DNA from: Shiella aurantiaca
Lineage (GTDB): Bacteria; Bacteroidota; Bacteroidia; Cytophagales; Cyclobacteriaceae
NCBI GenBank assembly: GCA_030412945.1
Contig: JAUHJS010000002.1
Location: forward strand, 260,022-324,021
DNA: 64,000 nt
Reading direction: 5' to 3'
Shown piece by piece: positions 16,696 to 28,200 of this stretch. The translations under genes and the position numbers were made by a program. The notes under the pieces were generated by a model. The model did no database searches. It was not told where the DNA came from and saw only the letters and a program-made list of their open reading frames with translations. How positions within the stretch are numbered: position 1 is the stretch's first letter; every line of letters begins with the position of its first letter.

Positions 16696-17962
16696 ATGTA
16701 AAATTCTTCTTCTCAGTATTTTTCTTTTGGGTTTCCTGAGCATGGCTTGGGCACAAAAAAGCAAAAGTCAGCTGGAGCAGGAAAAAAAACAGACACTGCA
16801 AAAAATCAAAGAGGCCGAGAAGATCCTAAACCAAACGGCCACACAAAAAAAAGCCAGCCTTGGTCAGCTTTCAGCCATCAATAACCAAATTCAAGAGCAA
16901 GAAAAACTGGTAAATACCATTAAAGGCGAGATAGGCCTGTTGGAAGGCCAGATTGGTGAAATTAATAGCATAGTAGAGGCTATGGAGGCCGATTTAAAGC
17001 GCCTGCGCGAAGAATATGCCGCCATGATTTATGCCGCCCAGAAATCGAGCAGCACGCTGGATAAGTTGAATTTTATTTTTTCTGCTCCCAGTGTAAATCA
17101 CCTACTCATGCGACTGAAATACTTGGAACAATATGCAGAGGCGCGTAGAAATCAGGTGAAGCAGATTGAACGCGTACGCAATGCGCTTAGCCAGCAGCGC
17201 ACCGTCATTGAAGAAAAGCGGGTGGAGAAAAATACACTACTTGCCCAGCAGCTCAGCGAAAGCGATAAGCTTTTGGGTATGAAGCAGCAGCAAAGTGCCT
17301 TGGTAAAGAACCTGAGCCAGCGCGAAACGGAAATCCGGAAGGAAATCACTTCTCGTAAAAAATCGGTGGATAACCTCGAAAAGGTAATTGCCGAATTGGT
17401 ACGAAAAGAAATTGAAAAAAGTATAGCCGAACAAAAAGCCCGTGAAGAAGCGGAACGCAAGAAAGCGGCCGCAAGTAATGCTAAGAAAGAAGCAGCTAAG
17501 CCTACCAAATCCAACGAAATGGCCCTTACGCCTGAAGCGGCTTTGGTGAGCTCTAGTTTTCAAAATAATAAAGGGAAATTACCTTGGCCGGTAGCCTCAG
17601 GCTTTGTTTCCGGTAAGTTTGGCACCCATCCGCATCCTGTACTGAAGCATGTAACGGTGCGAAACGATGGTATCGATATCCAAACCAATCAAAATGAAAC
17701 CGTACGGGCGGTGTTTGATGGGGTAGTAACACGCGCAGGCTTCTTGCCGGGTTTCAATAACTTCGTGATTGTGAAGCACGGGGAATACTTTACAGTATAT
17801 GCCAAGCTGAAAGATGTGCAAGTGAAAACGGGTCAGGTGCTTAAGGCCAAAGACCCCATAGGCGTGGTGTTTAGCGATAAAGACGGACTAAGTGAGGTGC
17901 AGTTTCAGGTTTGGAAAAATACGGAAAAGGTAAACCCGCAAACCTGGCTGATTGCCCGATAA
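16682..17962 (+). CDS. EnvC-like murein hydrolase activator (degenerate LytM domain)
   Basis: A 426-residue exported protein: signal peptide (ILLLSIFLLGFLSMAWAQ), a long coiled coil at about residues 25-275 rich in Gln, Lys and Glu, then a LytM/M23 domain over the last ~125 residues. The zinc ligands of active M23 peptidases are missing: the usual HxGxD is NDGIDI, and the HxH site is replaced (VQFQVW). This matches EnvC/NlpD-type proteins, which activate amidases instead of cutting peptidoglycan. It should act in the periplasm at division or envelope remodelling. No amidase is encoded nearby. The start at 16682 lies inside the DUF4292 gene. Confidence 0.9.
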   Translation: MTVGKCKILLLSIFLLGFLSMAWAQKSKSQLEQEKKQTLQKIKEAEKILNQTATQKKASLGQLSAINNQIQEQEKLVNTIKGEIGLLEGQIGEINSIVEAMEADLKRLREEYAAMIYAAQKSSSTLDKLNFIFSAPSVNHLLMRLKYLEQYAEARRNQVKQIERVRNALSQQRTVIEEKRVEKNTLLAQQLSESDKLLGMKQQQSALVKNLSQRETEIRKEITSRKKSVDNLEKVIAELVRKEIEKSIAEQKAREEAERKKAAASNAKKEAAKPTKSNEMALTPEAALVSSSFQNNKGKLPWPVASGFVSGKFGTHPHPVLKHVTVRNDGIDIQTNQNETVRAVFDGVVTRAGFLPGFNNFVIVKHGEYFTVYAKLKDVQVKTGQVLKAKDPIGVVFSDKDGLSEVQFQVWKNTEKVNPQTWLIAR

Positions 17963-18007
17963 GGATAAGGTGGCAAGGTATGCTTAGTGATTAAACTAGG
18001 GTATACA

Positions 18008-18039
18008 TTTGCTGTCCAGAATAATATGCGGTAACTTTG
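18008..18039 (+). promoter_or_regulatory. Bacteroidota-type promoter of tatA
   Basis: TTTG at 18008-18011, a 20-base spacer and TAACTTTG at 18032-18039. This supports the ATG at 18070 over the in-frame TTG at 18037, which lies inside the -7 box. Confidence 0.82.
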
Positions 18040-18069
18040 CTGCGCAAAATAAATTTAAACGCAAACATT

Positions 18070-18270
18070 ATGTTAACAACATTAGCATTCTTAGGTGGAT
18101 TAGGGGGTTGGGAAATCCTGTTAATTCTTATTGTGCTGCTTGTATTCTTTGGTGCTAAGAAAATTCCTGAGCTCGCCAGAGGCCTAGGCCGTGGTATCCG
18201 CGAATTCAAAGATGCTACCCGCGAAATCAAGAATGAAATAGAAGAAGGTGTTAAAGACGATAAAAAATAA
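18070..18270 (+). CDS. tatA: Sec-independent translocase subunit TatA
   Basis: A 66-residue protein with one membrane helix (GGWEILLILIVLLVFFGAKKIPELARG), a hinge, an amphipathic helix (RGLGRGIREFKDATREI) and an acidic tail. It forms the twin-arginine export pore with TatC, which is not in this window. The frame extends to a TTG at 18037, but the promoter fixes the ATG at 18070. It is followed six bases later by gatA. Confidence 0.95.
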   Translation: MLTTLAFLGGLGGWEILLILIVLLVFFGAKKIPELARGLGRGIREFKDATREIKNEIEEGVKDDKK

Positions 18271-18276
18271 TTACGC

Positions 18277-19707
18277 TTGAAAACGTATCATTCGCTCTCA
18301 GCCATACAAAAAGATATCAAAGAAGGTAAAGTAAACTGCACCACATTGGTGCAGTTTTATCTTAAAAATATATCAGAAAAAGCCCATCTCAATGCTTTCT
18401 TGGAAGTGTATGAGGAAGAAGCTTTGGCTGCGGCCCAAGCCATCGACCAAAAGATAGCCCAAGGGAAAGCCGGCCGCTTGGCGGGCATGGTCATCGGTAT
18501 CAAAGATGTGCTCTGCTATGCCAATCATGAAGTGAATGCTGCCAGCAAGATTTTATCTACTTTCCAGTCGCAGTTTACAGGTACTGCCCTTCAGCGTCTG
18601 ATTGATGAAGATGCCATCATTATTGGTCGCCTCAACTGCGATGAATTTGCCATGGGTTCTTCCAATGAGAATTCTGCCTATGGCCCATGCCTCAATGAAC
18701 TTGATAATACCCGTGTACCGGGAGGTTCCTCGGGCGGTTCGGCTGTAGCCGTTCAAGCTGATTTGTGCTTGGTATCGCTCGGTTCAGATACCGGAGGTTC
18801 AGTGCGCCAGCCCGCTGCTTTTTGCGGAATTGTGGGTTTGAAGCCTACGTATTCGCGCATTTCGCGCTGGGGACTTATTGCCTATGCCTCATCCTTCGAT
18901 ACCATTGGGGTGTTTTCTAAAAACATTCCTGATAATGCTTTGGTGCTTGAAATCATGGCCGGAGCCGATGAGCATGATAGCACCGTTTCGAAAAAGCCCG
19001 TTCCGGCTTATTCCTCTTTATTGAATTTTAACAAAAAGGCCAAAGTGGCCTATATCAAAGAAACCATCCACAGCGAAGGGCTCAATCCTGAAATTAAGGA
19101 ACGCACTTTGGCTACGCTCGAAAAGCTGAAACAAGCCGGGCACGAAGTGGAAGAGGTTTCATTCCCTTACCTCGATTATATTCTTCCAACCTACTATATC
19201 CTCACCACGGCCGAAGCCAGCGCCAACCTTTCCCGTTTTGATGGGGTGCGCTATGGCCACCGAAGCGAGGCTACCGGAGATTTGGAGTCATTATATAAGA
19301 AAACCCGTTCCGAAGGTTTTGGCGAAGAAGTGAAGCGCAGGATTATGCTCGGCACCTTTGTGTTGAGCGCCAGCTATTACGATGCCTATTTCACCAAAGC
19401 CCAAAAGGTGCGCAGGTTGATTAAAGAAAAAACCGAAGAGCTATTGAAAGACCACGATGTGTTGGTAATGCCTACCACGCCTACCGTGGCCTTTAAATTA
19501 GGCGAGCACAGCAGCAATCCGTTGGAGATGTACCTAGCCGATTTGTACACCGTTCAGGCCAATGTGGCCGGAGTACCTGCTATTTCTATTCCTAATGGGG
19601 TAGATTCCCAAGGCTTGCCCATTGGCTTGCAGATTGTAGGAAAGGCTTTTGATGAAGCTACGGTTTTTGCTTTTGCAGATTATTTGATGCAAAATCAATT
19701 AAATTAA
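18277..19707 (+). CDS. gatA: Aspartyl/glutamyl-tRNA amidotransferase subunit A
   Basis: Amidase subunit of the GatCAB complex, which converts Glu-tRNA(Gln) and/or Asp-tRNA(Asn) to the amidated forms. The 476-residue protein carries the amidase-signature triad: Lys76 in GIKDVL, Ser151 in VPGGSSGGSA and Ser175 in GSDTGGSVRQP, matching the spacing of characterised GatA. The start is TTG at 18277, with no nearby ATG. gatB and gatC are not in the window. A different amidase of the same superfamily is unlikely given the LNCDEFAMGSSNENSAYGP block. Confidence 0.95.
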   Translation: MKTYHSLSAIQKDIKEGKVNCTTLVQFYLKNISEKAHLNAFLEVYEEEALAAAQAIDQKIAQGKAGRLAGMVIGIKDVLCYANHEVNAASKILSTFQSQFTGTALQRLIDEDAIIIGRLNCDEFAMGSSNENSAYGPCLNELDNTRVPGGSSGGSAVAVQADLCLVSLGSDTGGSVRQPAAFCGIVGLKPTYSRISRWGLIAYASSFDTIGVFSKNIPDNALVLEIMAGADEHDSTVSKKPVPAYSSLLNFNKKAKVAYIKETIHSEGLNPEIKERTLATLEKLKQAGHEVEEVSFPYLDYILPTYYILTTAEASANLSRFDGVRYGHRSEATGDLESLYKKTRSEGFGEEVKRRIMLGTFVLSASYYDAYFTKAQKVRRLIKEKTEELLKDHDVLVMPTTPTVAFKLGEHSSNPLEMYLADLYTVQANVAGVPAISIPNGVDSQGLPIGLQIVGKAFDEATVFAFADYLMQNQLN

Positions 19708-19715
19708 TACCCAAT

Positions 19716-21140
19716 ATGATGAATAAAGGTAGAATATTCTTTCTTTTCGTTTGCCTGAGTGTGGGGATAAGTACCTCTCTGAAAGCTCAATCTAATGAAG
19801 AGTTGGTGATGGAAGAAGATACTGCTTCTATGGAAGTGTTTGAAGCCATTGATTCTACACAGCTGATTGCTACCACGTATTCTTACGATTACATTCCTGA
19901 CTTTAGCGATGAGGAGATAAAAGCTCGTTTGGAGCAGATTGAAGGAGAAATTCCTCTTACCTACAATGAGCGTGTACGTTCTTTTATCGATTATTTCACC
20001 GTGCGCGATAGAGAGTATACCCGCAAAATGCTGGAGCGTAAGGATGTCTATTTCCCCCTTTTTGAAAAATACCTAAAGCAATATGGCCTGCCCGATGAGC
20101 TGAAATACTTGGCCATTGTGGAGTCGGGTTTGAATCCCAAGGCGATTTCACGTGCCAGTGCCGTTGGTCTTTGGCAATTCATGTCGCCCACAGCCCGCAT
20201 CGATTATAAATTGAAGATTGACTGGTTTGTCGATGAGCGCATGGATCCTGAGAAGGCCACCGAAGCCGCTTGTAAATACTTAGCGTTTTTGTACCGCAGT
20301 TTCAATGACTGGGAACTTGCATTGGCCGCGTATAATACCGGCCCGGGAAATATCCGCAAGGCCATTCGTAGGTCAGGAGGAAAGAAAACTTTCTGGGGGA
20401 TTTACAACTACATTCACCGCGATACACGTGCCTATGTGCCTCAGTTTATTGCCGTTACCTACGCCATGAACTTTGCTGAAGAGCATAATCTTTTCCCTGA
20501 GAAAAAACTGTATAGTGTAGCCACTGACACCATTTTGGTTAGCAATTTTGTGAATCTCAAAACCTTCAGCCAAGTGTCGGGGGTGTGTTATGAAGATTTG
20601 GTTAGCTTAAACCCTTCCATCAAAAGAGGCGTGCTACCTGATTATACACGCAATTTTGCGCTAATCGTTCCGGCTGATAAGGCCTTGAATATTCGTGCCA
20701 ATCGTTATGCTATTTTAGATTCTGCTGCTTTCAATGCTAAGGAGCAAATGGAAGCCCTCACACGCTTTACGCCCGGTAGTACGTATGGCCGCGAAAAGGT
20801 GTATTATAAAGTACGCAGTGGCGATGTGCTGGGGAGCATTGCCCAGAAATACCATGTGCGCGTGAGCGATATTCGTGAGTGGAACCGTTTGAGCGGCAAT
20901 CTCATTCGCGTAGGACAAACCTTGGCCATTTATGTGGAACCGGGCATGTACGGAACCCCTACCAAAACTACCGCTTCGGCTCGTCCCATTCCTGCCAACA
21001 AAGTACATACCGTGCAACCGGGCGATACCCTTTGGAAAATATCCAAACAGTACGAAGGCTTGACTATTGAGAAATTAAAGCAGCTGAATAATCTGAAAGA
21101 CAGCAATATTAAAGCCGGACAAAAGTTATTTATTGGATAG
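19716..21140 (+). CDS. MltD-like lytic transglycosylase with two LysM domains
   Basis: A 474-residue exported enzyme. A signal peptide (FLFVCLSVGISTSLKAQ) precedes an SLT domain at about residues 110-270. The catalytic Glu is Glu136 (LAIVESGLNP), followed by the typical SAVGLWQFM, VDERMDP and ALAAYNTGPGN motifs. Two LysM peptidoglycan-binding repeats lie at about 365-410 and 429-473 (each with GDxL and a final GQxL). It cleaves the glycan strand to 1,6-anhydro-muropeptides in the periplasm. The usual TGRxYGL is TARIDYKL here, a small deviation. Confidence 0.93.
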   Translation: MMNKGRIFFLFVCLSVGISTSLKAQSNEELVMEEDTASMEVFEAIDSTQLIATTYSYDYIPDFSDEEIKARLEQIEGEIPLTYNERVRSFIDYFTVRDREYTRKMLERKDVYFPLFEKYLKQYGLPDELKYLAIVESGLNPKAISRASAVGLWQFMSPTARIDYKLKIDWFVDERMDPEKATEAACKYLAFLYRSFNDWELALAAYNTGPGNIRKAIRRSGGKKTFWGIYNYIHRDTRAYVPQFIAVTYAMNFAEEHNLFPEKKLYSVATDTILVSNFVNLKTFSQVSGVCYEDLVSLNPSIKRGVLPDYTRNFALIVPADKALNIRANRYAILDSAAFNAKEQMEALTRFTPGSTYGREKVYYKVRSGDVLGSIAQKYHVRVSDIREWNRLSGNLIRVGQTLAIYVEPGMYGTPTKTTASARPIPANKVHTVQPGDTLWKISKQYEGLTIEKLKQLNNLKDSNIKAGQKLFIG

Positions 21141-21146
21141 AAAAAA

Positions 21147-21168
21147 GAAAGGTTTTAATTTACCTTTC
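21147..21168 (+). terminator. Hairpin after the MltD-like gene, weak terminator
   Basis: GAAAGGT (21147-21153) pairs with ACCTTTC (21162-21168) around an 8-base loop, seven bases after the stop codon. No T-run follows directly; a second 4-base hairpin with five T's lies at 21175-21191. It may attenuate or only protect the 3' end. Confidence 0.4.
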
Positions 21169-21209
21169 CATTAATCGCTTAGGCGAGTTTTTAACCAACA
21201 CGGCTTAGT

Positions 21210-22286
21210 ATGAAATCGTATCTCTATGCAATCGGCCTAGTAGCTATACTAGCAGCTTGTTCTACTTCTAACTCTGAGACTACCAGTACCAAGCCGCAGT
21301 CGCGCGGTCAACTGTACGAAGTGCTAGTGGTGATGGACTCAGCCCTGTGGAAGCATGAATTGGGCGATAGTCTTCGTTCGGTATTTGCTCCGATAATTCC
21401 CGGCCTACCTCAAGACGAACCGTATTTAGACTTGCGTCATGTTAATCCCTTAGGCTTCAATGACCTCCTGAAGCAGTCCAGAAACATCATCTTTTTGGCC
21501 ACTTTAGATCAGAAGTCGGCCATGAATCGCTCCATTTTGAATAATTTCAGTGCCAATTCCCTGCAAATTATTAAAGAAGATACCACCCGGTTTATGATGG
21601 TGAAGAAGGATGATTTCGCCAAAGGGCAAACCGTACTGTATCTCTTTGGTCAAAATTCTGAAATTTTGATGCGACACTTAGCCAAAAATCCAAAAGGCCT
21701 GAGAGATGTGGTTTTGAAAGGGGAGAAAGAACGCGTATTCGATGCTTTATACAATAATAAAGAACAAACGGGACTTCAAGAAGAGCTTACCAATAAGTTT
21801 GGGGGCTTTGTTCGCATACCGAATGGCTATAAAGTAGCTGATAATCAATCGGATTTTGTATGGTTGCGCCATCCTGAAAAAGAAGTGGATAGAAATATTT
21901 TTATGGCCGTGAAGCCTTACACCAATGAAGCCGCCTTTCATCCCGACAGCATCATTGCTTGGAGAGAACAGATTACCAAAAAATACATTTATGGTGATCC
22001 AGAAAACAAAGAAAGCTATGTCACCATTCAAAAGGTGGTGCCTCCCGTTTCGCAGATTTTAAATGACGTAGAAGTGTACACGGTAGAAACCCGTGGCCTT
22101 TGGCAAACCAATACCATCTCCATGGGTGGGCCTTTTATTAGCCATGTGTTGGTAGATAAGCAAGCGGGCACTATGTATTATATCGAAGGCTTTGTGTATG
22201 CTCCCAGCAAAGATAAGCGCGAGTACATGGTAGAAATGGAAACCATTCTTCGCACCTTCAAAGAACGCGTACAAACAGGCGCTTGA
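21210..22286 (+). CDS. DUF4837 lipoprotein
   Basis: A 358-residue lipoprotein with signal peptide and lipobox LAAC (Cys17). It has the RGQLYEVLVVMDSALWK opening of DUF4837, a Bacteroidota family of unknown function, followed by alternating alpha/beta sequence with RNIIFLATLDQ and the QTNTISMGGPFISHVLVD region near the end. It stands alone between the transglycosylase and malic enzyme genes. Confidence 0.87.
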   Translation: MKSYLYAIGLVAILAACSTSNSETTSTKPQSRGQLYEVLVVMDSALWKHELGDSLRSVFAPIIPGLPQDEPYLDLRHVNPLGFNDLLKQSRNIIFLATLDQKSAMNRSILNNFSANSLQIIKEDTTRFMMVKKDDFAKGQTVLYLFGQNSEILMRHLAKNPKGLRDVVLKGEKERVFDALYNNKEQTGLQEELTNKFGGFVRIPNGYKVADNQSDFVWLRHPEKEVDRNIFMAVKPYTNEAAFHPDSIIAWREQITKKYIYGDPENKESYVTIQKVVPPVSQILNDVEVYTVETRGLWQTNTISMGGPFISHVLVDKQAGTMYYIEGFVYAPSKDKREYMVEMETILRTFKERVQTGA

Positions 22287-22339
22287 TTTTTTATTCAGCC
22301 GTACTTTCCTTAATTTTCGCCACTTGAAAATTAAAGAGT

Positions 22340-24619
22340 ATGTCGATTAAGATCAGAAGAGAAGATGCGCTGAAATACCATTCGGAAGGTCAGCCTGGGA
22401 AAATTGAGGTGGTTCCCACCAAAACACTTAGCTCACAACTAGATTTAGCTTTAGCATATTCTCCGGGGGTGGCCGAGCCCTGCCTTGAGATTGCCGCCAA
22501 TAAAGAAGATGTATATAAATACACCGCCAAAGGCAATTTGGTGGGAGTGATTTCCAATGGCACCGCTGTATTGGGCCTAGGAAATATTGGCCCTGAAGCC
22601 TCCAAGCCTGTAATGGAAGGAAAAGGGGTACTATTCAAGAAGTTTGCCGGGATAGATGTATTTGATATTGAAATCGACAGCACCGACCCCGATGAATTCA
22701 TTCGCATTGTCAAATCCTTGGAGCCTACCTTTGGTGGGGTAAACCTCGAAGACATAAAAGCTCCAGAAAGCTTTAAGATAGAAGAAGAGCTGAAAAAGCA
22801 GATGCAGATTCCGGTGATGCACGATGACCAGCACGGAACTGCCATTATTTCAGCCGCTGCCCTTCTCAACGCCCTCGAACTGGTGGGTAAAAAAATCGAA
22901 GAGGTGAAAATGGTTATGAATGGGGCCGGAGCGGCTGCTATTGCTTGTGCCAAATTATATGTGGCCCTAGGGGTGTGCAAAGAAAATATAGTCATGTTTG
23001 ATAAGGAAGGCGCCATTACTAGCGACCGCACCGACCTTGATCCGTATAAAAGTTTATTCGTGTCTGCTAAGCCTGTATCGTCCTTGCTTGAAGCGATGAC
23101 AGGAGCCGATGTGTTCGTAGGTCTTTCTGCCGGAAATGTGCTGAAAGAAGAACATATCAAAGCCATGGCGGCTAATCCTATTGTGTTTGCTTTGGCTAAC
23201 CCTATCCCTGAAATTGGGTATGATTTAGCCATGTCTATTCGTAAAGATATCATCATGGCCACTGGCCGTTCTGATCATCCTAATCAGGTGAACAACGTAT
23301 TGGGCTTTCCTTTTATCTTCCGTGGTGCCTTAGATGTGCGTGCTACGGCTATCAATGAAGAAATGAAACTAGCCGCGGTAAAAGCGATTGCTTCTTTGGC
23401 AAAAGAAACCGTGCCCGATATTGTGAGCAAAGCCTATGGACAAAATACCATGACTTTCGGTCGTGAATATTTAATTCCTAAGCCCCTCGATCCTCGTTTG
23501 ATTACCACCATTAGTCCGGCCGTGGCCAAAGCGGCTATGGATTCGGGCGTGGCGCGTAAGAAAATCATTGACTGGGATCAATACCATGTCGATTTGATGA
23601 AGCGGATTGGTATCGACCAAAAGCTTATGTCACGTGTAATCAGCCGTGCAAAGAAAGATCCTAAGCGGGTAATTTTCGCAGAGGCAGATAATGCTAAGAT
23701 TTTGAAGTCGGCACAGATTATTCAAGATGAAAAAATCGGCATTCCTATCTTATTGGGTAATCGTAAAAAGATTCATTCTTTGATTGAAGAACACAAGCTG
23801 GATTTATCCAATTGTGAAATCATCGATCCTTTTGAAGATGATAACCGCTTGTCAGAATATGGTCAGCTCTTGTTTGAGAAGCGCAAGCGTAAAGGAGTAA
23901 CTCCGTACGAGGCCAAAAAACTGATGCGGGACCGTAACTATTTCGGTAGTGTGATGCTCGATTTGGGCTTGGGCGATACCATGATATCGGGCCTTACCAA
24001 AGACTATCCACGTACTATTCTTCCTGCACTCAACGTGATAGGGGTAGAAGAAGGTATGCACCGGGTGGCCGGTATGTATATCATCAGCACCAAAAAAGGA
24101 ACGCATTTCTTTGCCGATACCACCGTAAACGTGGATCCTACAGAAGATGATTTGGTAGAAATCATAGGCTTAACAGCTCGCGCGGTGCGCACCTTTGGCT
24201 TAGAGCCACGTGTGGCCGTGCTTTCATACTCCAATTTTGGATCGAGCAAGGGAGAGGTGCCTACCAAAACCATGAATGCCGTTCGCAAAGCAAAAGAACG
24301 CTTCCCGGAATTGACGATTGAAGGAGATATTCAGGCGAACATTGCTCTTAATACCGAATTGCAGCAAGAAAACTATCCCTTCAGCGAGTTGGCTGCCAAA
24401 GGAGCCAATACCTTGGTGTTCCCTAATTTGGCAGCCGGAAATATTGCCTACAAACTTCTGATGGAAATCGGTGGTGCAGAAGCAATTGGGCCTATTTTGT
24501 TGGGTATGAAAAAACCCGTGCATATATTACAACTTGGCAGTTCCGTGAACGAAATCGTGAACATGGTAGCCATAGCCGTAATTGATGCTCAAATGCATGC
24601 CGAAAAAGTGTCCATATGA
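22340..24619 (+). CDS. maeB: NADP-dependent malic enzyme with phosphotransacetylase-like domain
   Basis: Converts malate to pyruvate with NADP reduction. At 759 residues it is the two-domain MaeB type. Residues 1-~420 are the malic enzyme ([35 protein letters not shown], a [12 protein letters not shown] nucleotide loop). Residues ~430-759 form a phosphotransacetylase-like domain ([34 protein letters not shown]), thought to be regulatory in this family. TAATTTTC at 22311-22318 may be its -7 box. The ATG of ruvA overlaps its stop (ATGA). This is the first gene of the conserved maeB-ruvA-sprA-gcvH order. Confidence 0.96.
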   Translation: MSIKIRREDALKYHSEGQPGKIEVVPTKTLSSQLDLALAYSPGVAEPCLEIAANKEDVYKYTAKGNLVGVISNGTAVLGLGNIGPEASKPVMEGKGVLFKKFAGIDVFDIEIDSTDPDEFIRIVKSLEPTFGGVNLEDIKAPESFKIEEELKKQMQIPVMHDDQHGTAIISAAALLNALELVGKKIEEVKMVMNGAGAAAIACAKLYVALGVCKENIVMFDKEGAITSDRTDLDPYKSLFVSAKPVSSLLEAMTGADVFVGLSAGNVLKEEHIKAMAANPIVFALANPIPEIGYDLAMSIRKDIIMATGRSDHPNQVNNVLGFPFIFRGALDVRATAINEEMKLAAVKAIASLAKETVPDIVSKAYGQNTMTFGREYLIPKPLDPRLITTISPAVAKAAMDSGVARKKIIDWDQYHVDLMKRIGIDQKLMSRVISRAKKDPKRVIFAEADNAKILKSAQIIQDEKIGIPILLGNRKKIHSLIEEHKLDLSNCEIIDPFEDDNRLSEYGQLLFEKRKRKGVTPYEAKKLMRDRNYFGSVMLDLGLGDTMISGLTKDYPRTILPALNVIGVEEGMHRVAGMYIISTKKGTHFFADTTVNVDPTEDDLVEIIGLTARAVRTFGLEPRVAVLSYSNFGSSKGEVPTKTMNAVRKAKERFPELTIEGDIQANIALNTELQQENYPFSELAAKGANTLVFPNLAAGNIAYKLLMEIGGAEAIGPILLGMKKPVHILQLGSSVNEIVNMVAIAVIDAQMHAEKVSI

Positions 24620-25203
24620 TTGCCTATTTAGAAGGTAAACTTGCTTATAAAGATCCCACCTATGTCATAATTGATGTAGGTGGGATAGGTTACCAAGTGA
24701 AGATTTCTCTGCATACCTATGCCTTGGTGAAGTCGGAGGAAAAGATTCGCTTACAAACCTACCTGCACATAAAAGAAGATTCGCATACGCTGTATGGCTT
24801 TTATGATACGGAAGAGAAAAGTCTTTTTTCTTCTCTGATTTCCGTATCGGGAGTAGGGCCATCCACGGCACTTATGATGCTTTCCTCTTTGCATCCTTCT
24901 GAAATTCGTCAAGCGATTCTGGCCGAGGATGTGCGAACTATACAAAGTATAAAAGGAATTGGTGCCAAATCGGCCCAGCGCCTTATTTTGGAACTGAAAG
25001 ATAAAATGAAAAAAGGCGATGGCGATATGCTTGCTATGTCGGCCAAGCCGCAGCATGCCCTTCGCGAAGAAGCCTTAGCTGCTCTGCTTACTTTAGGCTA
25101 TAATAAAGCCGTAGCAGAAAAAGCAATTGATGGTATACTAAAACGCGCCACCGCTGAGTTAAAAGTGGAAGAACTGATTCGTCAGGTCTTAAAGTCGGCC
25201 TAA
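24616..25203 (+). CDS. ruvA: Holliday junction helicase subunit RuvA
   Basis: A 195-residue protein that binds four-way DNA junctions and loads RuvB. The OB-fold domain I starts with MIAYLEGKL and ends near GFYDTEEK. Domain II has two helix-hairpin-helix motifs ([14 protein letters not shown] and [20 protein letters not shown]), and a short domain III with [15 protein letters not shown] follows. The 4-base overlap with maeB indicates coupling. ruvB and ruvC are not in the window. Confidence 0.97.
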   Translation: MIAYLEGKLAYKDPTYVIIDVGGIGYQVKISLHTYALVKSEEKIRLQTYLHIKEDSHTLYGFYDTEEKSLFSSLISVSGVGPSTALMMLSSLHPSEIRQAILAEDVRTIQSIKGIGAKSAQRLILELKDKMKKGDGDMLAMSAKPQHALREEALAALLTLGYNKAVAEKAIDGILKRATAELKVEELIRQVLKSA

Positions 25204-25215
25204 ATTTCGAACATT

Positions 25216-28200
25216 TTGCGCAAGAGTTACGGGTATCATTTCACTATCATTGGAGTTGTTTCTATCCTCACCGTTTGGTTGTCGGATGCGAAGCCCTATG
25301 CCAATACATGGAATGCCCAGCGCTGGTATGCATTTTTGACCGATACCGTTCCGGCCGATTCTTCTGAGGCTGATACCTTATTGCCCTATTCCCCTTCACG
25401 CAGAAGCACCTTTCAGCCCAAAGATCGTATGGGCGACCCAATTACTTTTGGCAGTAGTCCTTCGCCTCTTTTACTGAAAGATCCGGCTAGCCTTACCCTC
25501 GATGCCGAGATTGATACCGCCATGAATTACACCATTTATGAAAAAATGGGGGATATCAATTACCGGCCTACCACTACCATGTCGTTTGAGGAGTTTTCGG
25601 CCTATGAAGAAAAGAAAATGATCAAAGACTATTGGAAAGACCGCGCAGCCGAACTCGATGGGGAAAGCGCCATGAGTGGTCGCCAATTAGTGCCTACCCT
25701 ATATTTTAGTCCCATTTTTGACCGGATTTTTGGGGGAAGCTATGTCAATATTGAGCCCAGTGGCTTTGTAACCCTTGATTTCGGGGTCAATTTTCCCCGC
25801 ACCTATAACCCCGGCCTGACCATCCGCCAACAACGTGGTGGAGGAGGTTTTAAGTTCGATCAGCAAATCAGTATGAACGTAGTCGGAAAAGTGGGCGAGA
25901 AGCTTACCGTGGCGGCTAACTTCGACAATAACAACACCTTCGATTTTGAGAACAATATGAAGGTGGAATATACTGGTTTTGAGGAAGATATTATCAAGAA
26001 AATCGAGATAGGAAATGTGAGTTTGCCTATCAACAACAGTTTGATTTCTGGTGGGCAAAACCTATTCGGGATTAAAACCCAAATGCAGTTTGGGAAACTG
26101 TATGTGACTAGTATTTTATCCAATCAGCGCGGCAAAGCCGATAATATCGCCTTAGAAGGCGGCTCGCAATTACGTGACTTTGAGATTCGCGGTTCGGAAT
26201 ATGACGAAAACCGCCACTTTTTCCTTTCTCATTATTTCCGCGATAATTACGAACGCTGGCTCCGCAATTCCCCTCAAATCACCTCTGGTGTCACTATTTC
26301 TCGCGTAGAGGTGTATGTAATCAATCGAAATCAAGATACCGAAAATCTGCGCAGTGTACTTGGTGTGATGGACTTAGGCGAGGCCGATACTATTTATCGC
26401 GATAAGCCACGTTTTGTGATTCCAAGTAAGTCTGGTTCGCCCTCAGATAATCAGGCCAATAATGTGTACAGCACCGTGCTGAACCTGAATAAAAGCGTTG
26501 ACCAAATCGCCAATCAGGTAGAGCAGCAGCTCAACTACGTGAAATCAACGGATTATGAAATCAATGTAGCCCGTAAGCTGGAGGAAGGTTCTGAATATGT
26601 AATCAATAAGCAGCTCGGTTATATCTCACTGTTGCGCAAGTTGCAAAACGATGACCTGCTGGCCGTGGCCTACGAATATTCGGTGAATGGAGCCACCTAT
26701 AAGGTAGGGGAACTTACCGAAGACTACCAAGGCCGCCCAGCAACAGAAGTAGCCATATTAAAACTACTTCGCCCTAATAACATCAACCGGAGCATCCCTT
26801 CATGGGACCTGATGATGAAAAATATTTACAACCTGAATGCCACACAGGTTTCCAGAGAAGATTTCCAATTGCGCATCATTTACCGCGATGACCGCAGCGG
26901 AGTAGACAACCCCAGTTTGCACGAAAGCTCTCTGAAAAATAAGCAGCTTTTACAATTGGCCAATCTGGACCGACTCAATCCGAACAATGATCAACAGCCA
27001 GACGGCAACTTCGATTTTATTGAAGGAGTGACGATTAATACGCGCAATGGTGAAATTATTTTCCCCGTACTTGAACCCTTCGGTAAAACACTAGAGAACA
27101 GTTTTCTTCCTGATGAACAGGGGTTTAAAAATAAATATGTGTTCAATGAGCTGTACCGAAGCACTAAGGCGGAGGCCGAGCTGAACGCTACCAAAAACAA
27201 GTTCTTTCTGGTAGGTAAGCTACAAGCGGGTTCGTCTAATGAAATCATCTTGCCCGGAATCGGGATTTCACCCGGATCAGTACGTGTAACGGCCGGAAAT
27301 ACCGCCCTCACCGAAGGGTTGGATTATACGGTAGATTATCAGCTAGGCAGAGTGGTCATTATCAACGAGGGCGTACTGAATTCGGGAAAGAAAATAGATA
27401 TCGCTTATGAAAAGGCCGATTTGTTCACCTTCCAGCAGCGGAGTTTGGTGGGTACACGCTTCGACTACAAAGTAGGCGATAAGTTGAATGTTGGGGCCAC
27501 CTATCTGCGCTATAACGAAAGACCCAACGTGACGCGCAATAGCATCGGTACCGAACCCATGCGAAATGTGCTTTGGGGATTTGATCTCAACTACAGCACC
27601 GATTGGCGTTTTCTGACCAAAATGATTGATGCGCTTCCCTTGGTAGAAACCAAGGAGATGTCAAGTATTTCGTTTAGTGGTGAGTTTGCTCAGCTTCGGC
27701 CGGGAACCTCTAATTTTGTGGATGGCGAAGGCACCAGTTATATTGATGATTTTGAAAACTCGGCCACACCCTTCAATCTAGCGAGTCCGGCACTTTGGAG
27801 GCTGGCAGCTACTCCTCAAACTGATGATTCGCGCTTCGATAAGAGTTTTGGAGGCGATACCCTTGGGCTTAACTACAAGCGCGCCAAACTAGCCTGGTAC
27901 AGTATCGACAACGTATTTTATTACGGAGGCAACAATCGTCCTGACAATATTACCGAAGAAGACCTCTATAATCACTACATCCGCAAGGTAATTCCTCAGG
28001 AATTATTTCAGCGTGATCGCGAGCAGGTGAACATCAATATTCCCGTTTTCGATTTGGCCTATTATCCGGCAGAGCGCGGTCCTTATAATTACAATCGTGC
28101 AGAGATTGGTAGCAATGGTCGCTTTCAGTCGGATTTGCGCCAAAACTGGGCAGGGATAACAAGAGCCATTACATCAGATGTGGATTTCGATAAAACCAAT

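Noticed and set aside
22390-23262. 290-residue antisense frame over the malic enzyme
   Set aside because: The sense strand encodes a complete MaeB protein with clear motifs; the antisense product is Ser/Thr/Pro-rich with no recognisable domain.
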